64,000 nt of DNA from Candidatus Kirkpatrickella diaphorinae (GTDB lineage Bacteria > Pseudomonadota > Alphaproteobacteria > Acetobacterales > Acetobacteraceae): the NCBI RefSeq assembly GCF_025736875.1, contig NZ_CP107052.1, positions 1,414,001 through 1,478,000 of the forward strand, written 5' to 3'. The notes under the pieces are model-generated. The model was not told the origin of the DNA and did not search any database. It saw only the letters and a list, made by a program, of their open reading frames with translations. The number at the start of each line of letters is the position of its first letter. The stretch's first letter is position 1. Position numbers and translations under genes: made by a program. Below, in pieces: positions 9,538 to 18,017 of the stretch.

Positions 9538-10611
9538 ATGGGGACTCATTTTAAAGCAGTCAGGCCCGCCGCCATGCCGCGTTACCATGCCTCTTATGCG
9601 CGCCTAAACCATATCTCGGTTTGCCGGCAGATCCGCCGATTCCTGACGCGGGCGATTTTACCCGTTTTTCTCGCAATTTATCTTGCAGCCTGCGCCGGCG
9701 GACCGCACCGCCCCGGCATGCCGGTCTCGCAGGAGGAGGCTGCCTATCGCAGCCACGCAAAGCGCTATTACGCGCCTCCCGGGCCACCTTCTGACCCGTG
9801 GGGCCCTTATATCAGGGAAGCCTCCTCACGTTTCGATGTGCCTGAGACATGGATTCGCGCCGTGATCCATCAGGAATCCGGCGGCAATCTTTATGATCAT
9901 AGCGGGCAGCTCATCACCTCTGTGCCGGGCGCGATGGGGCTCATGCAGCTCATGCCGCCCACCTATGATGAATTGAAAGCGCAATATCGTCTCGGCCCTG
10001 ACCCGTATGATCCGCATGATAATATTCTGGCAGGCACAGCGTACATCCGGCAGATGTATGAAATTTACGGCTCCCCCGGCTTTCTCGCCGCTTATAATTA
10101 CGGGCCGGGCAGCCTCGATAATTACCTCAAAACCGGGCGCGCCCTCCCGCGGGAAACGCGTCAATATGTCGCAAATATCGGTCGGCGCATCAAAGGTGTG
10201 ACACCTGTCAACCGTTCGGCGGCGGACCTCATGGTTGCGCGTTATGAGGCATCGCCCCCGCCCTCAACGTCCCGCATCGCTGTCCGCAATACGTGGCGGC
10301 GGAACAGCCAGAAGCGACGCGTTTATAAATCTCGCAACATTCAGGTGGCGCAAGCGCCCATGCGCGCGGCAGGCGGACGGGTGAGGACGGACGCGAAACA
10401 TGTCCTCAAAGCCAATGTCAAACGCGCCACGTACAGGACGCATGTCAAAACACGGGGTTGGACAGGCACGACAGCGGCGAAGCCGATACCGATCGGGCAC
10501 CATCTGAAGGCGACACCTGTTAAAAAGCGCGCCATTCAGCCGAAAGCCCGTGTCACGCCCAAAGCGGCCCCGTCTCATCGCAAAGTCGCGAAGCGAAAAG
10601 CGGCCAAATAG
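9538..10611 (+). CDS. Lipoprotein lytic transglycosylase (SLT domain) with basic C-terminal tail
   Basis: A 357-residue protein. A hydrophobic stretch ends in a lipobox LAAC (residues 49-52), so Cys52 is probably lipidated; the real start may be the internal ATG at codon 13, which shortens the n-region. The SLT fold spans about residues 85-205: catalytic Glu113 in HQESGG, GAMGLMQLMP, and the AAYNYGPG motif. It cleaves the MurNAc-GlcNAc bond of peptidoglycan to a 1,6-anhydro product. The last 140 residues are rich in Lys, Arg, Ala and Pro and have low complexity, perhaps for binding cell wall or anionic polymers. Confidence 0.88.
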   Translation: MGTHFKAVRPAAMPRYHASYARLNHISVCRQIRRFLTRAILPVFLAIYLAACAGGPHRPGMPVSQEEAAYRSHAKRYYAPPGPPSDPWGPYIREASSRFDVPETWIRAVIHQESGGNLYDHSGQLITSVPGAMGLMQLMPPTYDELKAQYRLGPDPYDPHDNILAGTAYIRQMYEIYGSPGFLAAYNYGPGSLDNYLKTGRALPRETRQYVANIGRRIKGVTPVNRSAADLMVARYEASPPPSTSRIAVRNTWRRNSQKRRVYKSRNIQVAQAPMRAAGGRVRTDAKHVLKANVKRATYRTHVKTRGWTGTTAAKPIPIGHHLKATPVKKRAIQPKARVTPKAAPSHRKVAKRKAAK

Positions 10612-10797
10612 GCGCTCACCCTGCTCGAACAATTTTACGAGATGCCTGCTTGAAGGCGCTTTGACCCCTCCGCGCCTCTTGACGCAAAGGCCCGCATTAG
10701 TGCCGCAAAAAGCGAGATCCGCCTTCCCAAGAAGCCGAACGCCGCTTAAACACCCTATGGATCAAACCGCGCCGCCAGGCCGTTTCAGGGGTTACGC

Positions 10798-11406
10798 ATG
10801 AGCAAAGAGGATCGCTACGCCGGTTTACTGCCGCTCTTCCGAGAAGAGTCCGCGCCGGAGGGCCATCTTGTCGGGTCATCCACCCCCCTCCGCCTGAAAG
10901 ATGATGTCAGAAGCACCGCCATCTATGACGGGCCGAAATCCTGCTATCGTTATCAGCTCCACCGTGTCTGGGATGCTGCCGGGCCCAGCCTCCTCTGGAT
11001 CATGATGAATCCCTCGGTCGCGACGGAGTATGGTGATGATCGCACCGTCGCAAAATGTCAGAAATGGGCGCGTATGTGGGGTTACGGAGCCATTTTCGTC
11101 GGTAACAGCTTTGCCTATCGCTGCACGGATCAGAAACGCCTCGTGGAAGTCACGGACCCTGTCGGGCCGGGCAATGACGACGCCCTTCTGACGATGGCAC
11201 GCAAGGCTGATAAACTCATCCTCGCTTATGGATCCCCCACCAACCCTGCTTTGCGCCAACGTGGGCGGGATGTTGCCCAAAAGCTCGCCGCGGCAGGACA
11301 TCAGCTTCATGTCATGCGCCTCACCGCATCCGGTCGGCCGGAACATCCCCTTTATTTGCCCCTCGCCCTCAAACCTGTCGCCATCCAGCTCAAGGACATC
11401 GCCTGA
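10798..11406 (+). CDS. DUF1643 domain protein
   Basis: A soluble 202-residue protein. The DUF1643 pattern is clear: YRYQLHRVW, LLWIMMNPSVATE, DDRTVAKCQKWA, WGYGAIFVGNSFAYR, then DPVGPGND. The function of the family is unknown; it turns up in mobile and chromosomal settings. The start ATG lies at the end of a 186-bp spacer after the transglycosylase gene. Nothing around it points to a function. It precedes tRNA-Asp by 260 bp. Confidence 0.85.
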   Translation: MSKEDRYAGLLPLFREESAPEGHLVGSSTPLRLKDDVRSTAIYDGPKSCYRYQLHRVWDAAGPSLLWIMMNPSVATEYGDDRTVAKCQKWARMWGYGAIFVGNSFAYRCTDQKRLVEVTDPVGPGNDDALLTMARKADKLILAYGSPTNPALRQRGRDVAQKLAAAGHQLHVMRLTASGRPEHPLYLPLALKPVAIQLKDIA

Positions 11407-11646
11407 AGCCGGTCACGTCCTGCCCGGCGGTTGGAAGGATGGCTGATCGGGCCTTTTCCACATCGGGGTGCGGCTGACGTGCGACGTCCCTGCAAAGGCG
11501 CATGTACGCTGGTAAATCTGAAGCCGCTTAAAGCCAAAAAAACTGCATTTTCTTTCTTAACCCTGTTGCCATTCCCTGAAAGTGCTGGTAGTTCCCCTCT
11601 CACTGTTTGACGCGGATGTTCAAAGCGCTTCCTGCTCAATCAGTCA

Positions 11647-11663
11647 GCATCGTTTGACGATGC
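11647..11663 (+). other. Short perfect hairpin just before tRNA-Asp
   Basis: GCATCGT (11647-11653) pairs with ACGATGC (11657-11663) across a 3-nt loop, ending three bases before the mature tRNA 5' end. It could be a leader hairpin in the tRNA precursor or chance. No T-run follows. Confidence 0.35.
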
Positions 11664-11666
11664 TTC

Positions 11667-11743
<77 letters not shown>

Positions 11744-11841
11744 TCATCTCCTTCCCATTTCCCTTATCAGGACGCGGTTTTGCGTCAGCAATGCCCGCAT
11801 GATGATGCGGCGCCACCGACGGTTTCCAGGACAGATGCAGG

Positions 11842-12609
11842 TCAGATGGATGCGGCGTACGCGTTCAGAACCGCGTCGGGTGGCCCGTCCTGCCGGATCT
11901 CACCCCCTTCAAGCCAGATGATCCGGGTGCACCATTGCCGCAAAACATCCTCCACATGGGAGGAGAGGACCATAATCTCACTCGAATCCACCAGGCGCTC
12001 CAGCCGCAGGCGGGCGCGCTCCATGAAACGGGCGTCCCCTGCCATCATCCACTCATCCATCAGAAGGATCTGCGGCGTAATCGCAGAAGCAAGTCCGAAA
12101 GCCAGACGCAGCGCCATGCCCGAACTATAGGTTTTGACAGGCAGGTCGATGAAAGAGCCCAGCTCAGCAAAATTGGCGACATCCTCCAGCACGCTGCGAT
12201 AAGCCTTCCGCGAGCATCCTGAAAAAAGACAGCGCAGGTGGATATTCTCCGCCCCGGTCAATTCCGGATTCATGCCCAATTGCGCATCCAGCAATGCGCT
12301 GAAACGGCCCTCAATGGTGATCCGGCCTGAAAGCGGCGCGTAGATCCCCGCCAGCGCCCGCATGAGCGTGGTTTTGCCCGCGCCATTCCGGCCGACAAGC
12401 CCCAGACGCTCTCCCGACCTGACTGAGAAGGAAATATCCCGCAACACCTGGACGGAAAGGCGGTGACGCTCATCCTCCTCAAGGACACCCCCTGTGGCGT
12501 TGCGCTTCGCATCCTGCACGCGCGCACCCAGCCAACGGCGCAGATTGCGGCTGTCCGCATGGTAAATGGGAAAAGACAGGCTCAGCTTTTCAACGAGAAG
12601 CGATGTCAT
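11842..12609 (-). CDS. ABC exporter ATP-binding subunit, Wzt/KpsT/TagH type (copy 2)
   Basis: A paralogue of the ATPase at 7747-8529. With ATG at 12609 it has 255 residues: Walker A GRNGAGKTT at 73-81, signature YSSGMALRLA and Walker B ILLMDEW. GGGTG lies about 5 nt before this ATG; a TTG at 12621 is an alternative start inside the permease gene. As in copy 1, the C-terminal sugar-binding domain of long Wzt proteins is absent. Differences from copy 1 are concentrated in the N-terminal region between the SFPIY motif and the Walker A strand, and after the signature, which fits a different permease partner or cargo. Confidence 0.9.
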   Translation of the reverse strand: MTSLLVEKLSLSFPIYHADSRNLRRWLGARVQDAKRNATGGVLEEDERHRLSVQVLRDISFSVRSGERLGLVGRNGAGKTTLMRALAGIYAPLSGRITIEGRFSALLDAQLGMNPELTGAENIHLRCLFSGCSRKAYRSVLEDVANFAELGSFIDLPVKTYSSGMALRLAFGLASAITPQILLMDEWMMAGDARFMERARLRLERLVDSSEIMVLSSHVEDVLRQWCTRIIWLEGGEIRQDGPPDAVLNAYAASI

Positions 12610-12611
12610 AT

Positions 12612-13481
12612 TTACACCCAATAAGCGAGCCGCGCGCGGAAACGGGCGAAAATGATAAAAGCCACGACCATCAGGATGGCACTATGGATCATGGCGGCTT
12701 CCCAGATTCTGATTGGAAGCGCCTGCCCCATTGCCGGGAGCCGGACAATCTCTATCAATGGATAAAACGGATTATAAATCAGCCAGGGCTCCATGGAGTG
12801 CGCCAGTTCAGGCTTCCACATGACCGGCGTGATGAAGAAGAAGATCTGAAGCACCGTCGCAATGGTCGGCCCTACATCACGAAACCGCGCACCCAGCACG
12901 CCCAGCAGCGTCATGACAGCGAGGCTGTCAATAAACCATAGCGCAAACCCCGCCAGAATAAGCGGATCATGGCGCGGCGTGACATCGCAAAGATAAAAGA
13001 CAATGGCAATGACGACGACGTTATGCGCCATGACAATGAAATTCCGGATAACGGCGCGGGAGATGTAAACGGCAAAAGGCACGTCCGACGACAGGATAAG
13101 TCCGGCATTATCGACGAAAATCATTGCACCCTCCCCCCAGACAGTGCTGATGAAACTCCACATCACGAGGGAGATGGACAGGAAGGGCAGATATTCCCCG
13201 AACGGCATATGAAACAGGCGCGCATAAAGCACACCCAGCGCGGCAATCATGACGGCCGTGGATAATGTCAGCCAGAAGGGGCCGAGAATGGACCCCCTGT
13301 AACGAAGCTTGATATCCAGCCAGCCCAGCGTCACGCTGAGGCGGGATAATTCAAGGCCGCGCCGCACATCATCCAGCACGGCCGTCAGGCGCGCGCGCCC
13401 GTTTGTCGGCTGATAGACACGCCGCTCACCATGACCGTCCGAACGCGTTGCCCGTTGCGCTGCGGCTTCCATTTGCTGCAT
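12612..13481 (-). CDS. ABC-2 type exporter permease, Wzm/KpsM/TagG type (copy 2)
   Basis: A 289-residue membrane protein of the same family as 8535-9383. The shared core begins LGWLDIKLRYRGSILGPFW and includes ARFRDVGPTIATVLQ, FFITPVMWKPE and a C-terminal ...AYWV (copy 1 ends ...PYWI). About six membrane segments. The N-terminal 30 residues are hydrophilic and not shared. It is followed 2 nt later by its ATPase gene. It should export a lipid-linked glycan. The cargo genes (initiating transferase, glycosyltransferases) are not beside it. Confidence 0.9.
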   Translation of the reverse strand: MQQMEAAAQRATRSDGHGERRVYQPTNGRARLTAVLDDVRRGLELSRLSVTLGWLDIKLRYRGSILGPFWLTLSTAVMIAALGVLYARLFHMPFGEYLPFLSISLVMWSFISTVWGEGAMIFVDNAGLILSSDVPFAVYISRAVIRNFIVMAHNVVVIAIVFYLCDVTPRHDPLILAGFALWFIDSLAVMTLLGVLGARFRDVGPTIATVLQIFFFITPVMWKPELAHSMEPWLIYNPFYPLIEIVRLPAMGQALPIRIWEAAMIHSAILMVVAFIIFARFRARLAYWV

Positions 13482-13562
13482 AATTCCCCCGGCACATGTC
13501 TAAGTGCGATGTTTACCGCCTTTCGGGGGGGAAATCTTCCGTAAAATGCGGCTTCGCTCAAG

Positions 13563-13739
13563 GTGGCGCTGCCGCAACTTATTTTGCGCACGCATCATCG
13601 CGAAAGCCGTCATAACTGGGAAGGCGTCACCAACTTGTCCGCGATATCGATCTTCATGATCGCTTTTGTCACGACCGGGTATCTGCTGGCACCGATCGTG
13701 ACATTTTTCGTGCTACGCAACATCAACAAAACCCGGTAA
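13563..13739 (+). CDS. Candidate small single-pass membrane protein
   Basis: An ORF of up to 58 codons (GTG 13563 to TAA 13737-13739), with other possible starts at TTG 13584 or TTG 13635. It has a hydrophilic N-terminal part with HHRESRHNWEG, then one strong membrane segment (FMIAFVTTGYLLAPIVTFFV) and a basic end (RNINKTR), a plausible positive-inside topology. Codon third positions are GC-rich as in neighbouring genes. I see no convincing ribosome binding site and recognise no family. It sits between the exporter permease and the ligase-like gene, on the ligase strand. Confidence 0.4.
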   Translation: MALPQLILRTHHRESRHNWEGVTNLSAISIFMIAFVTTGYLLAPIVTFFVLRNINKTR

Positions 13740-13767
13740 GCCATTTGCCCAATGGCGTCACGGGAGG

Positions 13768-15144
13768 ATGCTCCCCGCACCGCGCATCCTGTTACGGAGC
13801 TGCCACCATCCCATGACATGTTCTTCCGCCATCCTGTCACGTCTTACGCCGATCGCCACCTTACTGACGATTATGCTGCCCCTCTTCCTCACCCATGGGC
13901 GTGGTGTGGCGGAATTTTCAATCAGTGCCCTGAGCGTTCTCTTTCTCATACGGAGCGTCGCCGCGGCAGACTGGTCGTTTCTGTCGGAAAACTGGATGAA
14001 ATGGGCCTTATTATGGTGGGCATGGCAGATTTTCTGCTCCCTCCCCATTCTTGACGGAGTCGGAAGATCCGGCCTCACCCAGGCCATCCTCTCCATACGT
14101 TTCGCCCTGTTTGCCGCCGCCCTGCAATGCTGGACGCTGCGTGAGGGGTGGGCACGTCGATGGATGACGGGACTTATCTGCGCCTGCACATGTTACATCG
14201 CCATCCAAATTTTCATTCAGGCGCTCTTCGGTCACAATCTCTTCGGGGTGCCGCGTGCTGCGGATGGCACGCTGACAGGGCCCTATGCCCATTCCCGCGC
14301 CGCGGCCCCCTTGTCACGGCTTGCGCCGCCCACGCTCATGCTGGTTTTCGCGGCGCTTTACACCCGGTTCGGCGCACGGCGCGGCGTGTTTGCAGGTATC
14401 ATCCTGACCGCCTTGTCCTTGACCGCTCTGATATTGGCAGGTCAACGCATGCCAACCGCATTAATGCTGCTCGGCATTATGCTCTGCGCGCTTCTTTACC
14501 GTCCCTACCGATGGGTGGGCCTGATCGGGCTGGTGACAACGCCGGTCATCATGCTGGGCGTCAAAAACTTCTCCCACCGCAGTACGGATCATCTGATCAC
14601 CCTCGCCCATCAGCAATTGGCGCATTTCGCGCAATCACATTACGGACTGATTTTTACCCGCGTCTGGATGATCGTCGCACAACATCCATGGACCGGCCTC
14701 GGATTCGATGCCTTCCGCCATGGGTGCGCGCAGCCCGCTTATTTCCATGGTTTCACCACGTTGGGGCAGCGCCCGGATGGGGGTGGGGCGGCCATCTGCG
14801 TGCAGCATGCGCATAATCATTACCTTCAGGCGCTCAGCAATGGCGGGTGGCCGGGATTGATCCTGTTTGTGATGATGGTCATCGCACTTCTGGTGGCATT
14901 GTGGCCGCGAGAGGGGCGTCACCATGCTTGGCGGGTGGGGCTGTTCGTGGCATTTATCGTGCAGGAATGGCCAATCGCCTCCACCAGCGACTTCCTGAAT
15001 CTCCCATTGGGAGGCTGGGCATTTTTACTGATCGGCGTCGGGTTGGCGGAGGCTCGCGCCATCAGGCCCGACAGACATCAATCGCGGCCCCCTTTTGAAA
15101 GTGATGCGAGGCCCCATCATCAGGTCAGGGCCGATAAGAGTTAA
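13768..15144 (+). CDS. O-antigen ligase/polymerase-like membrane protein (WaaL/Wzy_C family)
   Basis: A 458-residue protein with 10 to 12 membrane segments. The large periplasmic loop holds GLGFDAFRHGC and the HAHNHYLQ motif (about residues 347-354), the His-containing signature of the Wzy_C/O-antigen ligase family, and an Arg in GQRMP near 227. These enzymes transfer undecaprenyl-linked glycan to lipid A-core. The ATG at 13768 has its purine-rich stretch directly adjacent (spacing too short), so the ATG at 13813 may be the real start. A nearby role for the glycans exported by the two ABC systems is inference. A ligase and a polymerase cannot be told apart by sequence here. Confidence 0.82.
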   Translation: MLPAPRILLRSCHHPMTCSSAILSRLTPIATLLTIMLPLFLTHGRGVAEFSISALSVLFLIRSVAAADWSFLSENWMKWALLWWAWQIFCSLPILDGVGRSGLTQAILSIRFALFAAALQCWTLREGWARRWMTGLICACTCYIAIQIFIQALFGHNLFGVPRAADGTLTGPYAHSRAAAPLSRLAPPTLMLVFAALYTRFGARRGVFAGIILTALSLTALILAGQRMPTALMLLGIMLCALLYRPYRWVGLIGLVTTPVIMLGVKNFSHRSTDHLITLAHQQLAHFAQSHYGLIFTRVWMIVAQHPWTGLGFDAFRHGCAQPAYFHGFTTLGQRPDGGGAAICVQHAHNHYLQALSNGGWPGLILFVMMVIALLVALWPREGRHHAWRVGLFVAFIVQEWPIASTSDFLNLPLGGWAFLLIGVGLAEARAIRPDRHQSRPPFESDARPHHQVRADKS

Positions 15145-15153
15145 GGCGTCAAT

Positions 15154-16116
15154 ATGTCATCAGAAAAAGTACCCGTCACGGTTTTGACCGGCTTCCTCGG
15201 TGCAGGCAAAACCACGTTGCTCAACCATATTCTTTCAGCGCAGCATGGTCGCAAATTTGCCGTGCTGATCAATGAGTTCGGCGAACTTGGCGTTGATAAT
15301 GACCTCGTCGTGGATGCGGATGAGGAAGTTTTCGAGACCAATAATGGCTGTATCTGCTGCACGGTTCGTGGTGATCTGATCCGAATCCTGGGCAGCCTCC
15401 TGCGGCGGCGTCAGAAGTTTGACGGGATCATTGTTGAAACCACCGGGCTTGCGGACCCGGCCCCCGTCGCGCAGACCTTTTTCCTCGATGAAAATCTGCG
15501 GGAGAAAGCTCGTCTTGACGCGGTCATCACGGTCGTTGACGCCGTCAACGTCCTGACCACACTCGATGAAAGCCCCGAATCTGTCCGTCAGATCGCCTTC
15601 GCGGATGTGATCATCCTCAATAAGACGGATCTGGTCGATGAAACGCACCTTGAAGCCGTGACGTCCCGCATCCGGCAGATCAACGCGCATGTTACCATCC
15701 ATCGCGCATCGCGGAGCGCGGTGGCGCTGGATGAGGTGCTTGATCGGGGTGGGTTCGATTTGAACCGCGCGCTTGAAACCATGCCGAATTTCCTCACCGA
15801 TGATTCCCATGGACATGAAGAGGGCGTGACCAGCATGTCATTTGCCACGCAGGCACCCCTTGATGAGCAGAAATTCAATGCGTGGATCGGGCCGATTTTG
15901 CAGGTTCAGGGACCGGATATCCTCCGTGCCAAAGGCATTCTCTATTTTGAAGGCAAGGAGGAGCGTTTCGCCTTCCAGGCTGTGCATATGCTGGCGGATG
16001 GCGATTATATCGGCCCGTGTAAACCGGGGGAGAAGCGGGAGTCGCGCATCGTCTTTATCGGGCGCAATCTCAATCGGCCGCAATTGCGGCGCGGTTTTGA
16101 AGCCTGCCAATCATGA
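15154..16116 (+). CDS. CobW/COG0523 family G3E GTPase, putative metallochaperone
   Basis: A 320-residue GTPase. P-loop GFLGAGKTT (13-21), the family CxCC metal site NGCICCT (Cys66, Cys68, Cys69), ETTGLADP switch region, NKTD specificity motif (155-158) and the C-terminal CobW_C domain. A short His/Glu segment (DDSHGHEEG) near residue 205 is typical of metal insertases. Relatives deliver zinc (ZNG1, ZagA) or act in cobalamin synthesis (CobW). Its stop overlaps the start of the WD40 gene by 4 nt (ATGA), so both are translationally coupled. Closeness to cob genes hints at cobalt, but no CobN/S/T genes are seen; zinc is equally possible. Confidence 0.88.
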   Translation: MSSEKVPVTVLTGFLGAGKTTLLNHILSAQHGRKFAVLINEFGELGVDNDLVVDADEEVFETNNGCICCTVRGDLIRILGSLLRRRQKFDGIIVETTGLADPAPVAQTFFLDENLREKARLDAVITVVDAVNVLTTLDESPESVRQIAFADVIILNKTDLVDETHLEAVTSRIRQINAHVTIHRASRSAVALDEVLDRGGFDLNRALETMPNFLTDDSHGHEEGVTSMSFATQAPLDEQKFNAWIGPILQVQGPDILRAKGILYFEGKEERFAFQAVHMLADGDYIGPCKPGEKRESRIVFIGRNLNRPQLRRGFEACQS

Positions 16117-17177
16117 TGGCCGATACACAGCAACGCCCCCAGCCTCTCATCACGTCTCATGGGGCCGAGCGCGCATTTGAAAGCCCGATCACGGCCCTGA
16201 CCGCCACGGCGGACGGGTTGGCTTTCGCGGTCGGCACGCTGGATGGCGACATGATTTTCGCCCCGCTGGCCGCATCCCGCACACCGGAAAGCTGGCACGT
16301 CGTCCACGTGCATGAAGCGGCCATCACCTGCCTCTCCCATGATCCGGTGCAGCGTGATGCCGTATTGTCAGGGAGTGAGGATTGCTGCCTGACTCGCACC
16401 CGCACCTCCGGCGACATGACCGCCCTTTATAAAGGGCGGCGCTGGGTTGAAAATCTTGCGGTGACGTCAACGCACATCGCCTTTTCCTACGGGAAGTCGA
16501 TGGAATTGCGGGATGCTACCGGGGAAAAAACACTGAAGGCGCTGGATCACCCCTCCTCCGTGACCGGCATCGTTTTTGACGCCAAGGGCAAACGTGTTTT
16601 CACCGCGCATTATAATGGCGCCTCTGCCTGGTTCGTGAATTCGGACGCGAATAACGTGCGCAGCCTGTTCTGGAAGGGCAGTCATACCGGCATCGCCATT
16701 CATCCTAAAGGCGACGCTATCGTGACGACGATGCAGGAGAATGACCTGCATGGGTGGCGCCTTTCAGACGGCCATAATATGCGGATGAGCGGTTACCCCA
16801 AAAAGGTCACATCGCTTGATTTCAGCCGCAATGGGCGCTGGCTTGCGACATCCGGCGCGGATGCGCTCGTTTTATGGCCATTTTTCGGGGGCGGGCCGAT
16901 GGGCAAAGCGCCGCGGGAACTCGCACGGTTGAACGGGATTTTCTGCACATCCGTCAAATCCCATCCTTGCCACGACGCCATCGCGGCGGGGTTTGAAGAT
17001 GGCACGATCCTATTGATTGATCTCTCATCGGAGCAGATTTTGCCCATTCGTTACGGAAACAGCCAGAATGACGCCGTTACGCAAATCACCTTCACGCCCA
17101 AAGGCGGCGCCATGGCTTTCGGCACAGAGGGGGGATCGGTCGGCGTTCTGATCCTTAATCACCAGATCGTTACGTGA
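16113..17177 (+). CDS. WD40-repeat protein coupled to the CobW-type GTPase
   Basis: A 354-residue protein built of about seven degenerate WD40-type blades, for example LSGSEDCCL, TSGADALVLWP and AAGFEDGTILLID. No signal peptide or enzyme motif is visible, so it is probably a cytoplasmic beta-propeller scaffold. It starts inside the last codons of the CobW-type gene, which predicts similar amounts and a shared task. I know of no assigned function. The gene is convergent with cobS, 12 bp apart. Confidence 0.8.
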   Translation: MMADTQQRPQPLITSHGAERAFESPITALTATADGLAFAVGTLDGDMIFAPLAASRTPESWHVVHVHEAAITCLSHDPVQRDAVLSGSEDCCLTRTRTSGDMTALYKGRRWVENLAVTSTHIAFSYGKSMELRDATGEKTLKALDHPSSVTGIVFDAKGKRVFTAHYNGASAWFVNSDANNVRSLFWKGSHTGIAIHPKGDAIVTTMQENDLHGWRLSDGHNMRMSGYPKKVTSLDFSRNGRWLATSGADALVLWPFFGGGPMGKAPRELARLNGIFCTSVKSHPCHDAIAAGFEDGTILLIDLSSEQILPIRYGNSQNDAVTQITFTPKGGAMAFGTEGGSVGVLILNHQIVT

Positions 17178-17189
17178 CGCCGCGCCCCC

Positions 17190-18017
17190 TCACAGGCAGT
17201 CGCCGCCCATGGCGCTGAAGATTGTGAGGGTGGCGAGCTCGGTGATGATGGCGGTCGCACCAAGGATATCGCCCGTGTAACCGCCAATTTTACGCTGCGT
17301 ATAGCGCGCGACCCCCATCGCCAGAAGCCAGCTTGCCAGAAGAGCCATCGCGGTCGGGATCACCCCGACCTCAAGACCAAAGGCCAGGGAGATCAGCATG
17401 GGCACAACGCATTTATCTTTTCCGATTGAGATCTCGCTGGCCATGCCATCTGACCGGGCCGGTCTCGACAGGGATAAAAGCTGCACCATCCCTAAACGCC
17501 CGATCGCCGCCGCAGAGGCCAGGGCAAATACGGTCTGAACCATGTCGAACGATGCTGTCCGGCAAATCGCCAGATAGGCGGACCACTTGCCGAGCGTCGC
17601 GAATATGCCGGCGAGGACGCCGAACCCCCCGACCCGGCTATCCCGCATGATGGCCAGACGCCGCTCAAGGTTGCGCCCACCGAACAGACCATCTGCCGCG
17701 TCCATCAACCCATCTTCATGCAGCGCGCCCGTTACGAGAAATTGCGCCGCGACGACCCAAAGCACCGCGAGAGACAGATCAACACCTGCGAGCACGAGCA
17801 CTAAAATCAGCAGGGCGGAAAACGCGCCAATCAGCCCACCTATGACCGGCCAGGCCCAGACCGTCTTTGCCAGAGGCACCCGCCCGGCAGGTGATGCTGC
17901 CAAGGTTTGTTGCGCGTTGTCTTCCCCTGACCCGTCACGGCCATGCGGGGCGCGGGCAAGAGGGATGCGCGTCAAGAGCATCCATGCCGTCCTGAATTCC
18001 TCCGTGCATTTTCTCAC
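17190..18017 (-). CDS. cobS: CobS/CobV, adenosylcobinamide-GDP ribazoletransferase
   Basis: A 275-residue inner-membrane protein. The acidic catalytic motif HEDGLMDAADGLFGG (from residue 100), RDSRVGGFG (125-133) and GGYTGDILGA near the C-terminus are characteristic. It joins adenosylcobinamide-GDP with alpha-ribazole (phosphate) to finish the cobalamin lower ligand. The start overlaps the cobT stop by 4 nt, so the pair is one unit, cobT then cobS. A hydrophilic insert (about residues 25-45) lies between the first helix and the core. Confidence 0.95.
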   Translation of the reverse strand: MRKCTEEFRTAWMLLTRIPLARAPHGRDGSGEDNAQQTLAASPAGRVPLAKTVWAWPVIGGLIGAFSALLILVLVLAGVDLSLAVLWVVAAQFLVTGALHEDGLMDAADGLFGGRNLERRLAIMRDSRVGGFGVLAGIFATLGKWSAYLAICRTASFDMVQTVFALASAAAIGRLGMVQLLSLSRPARSDGMASEISIGKDKCVVPMLISLAFGLEVGVIPTAMALLASWLLAMGVARYTQRKIGGYTGDILGATAIITELATLTIFSAMGGDCL

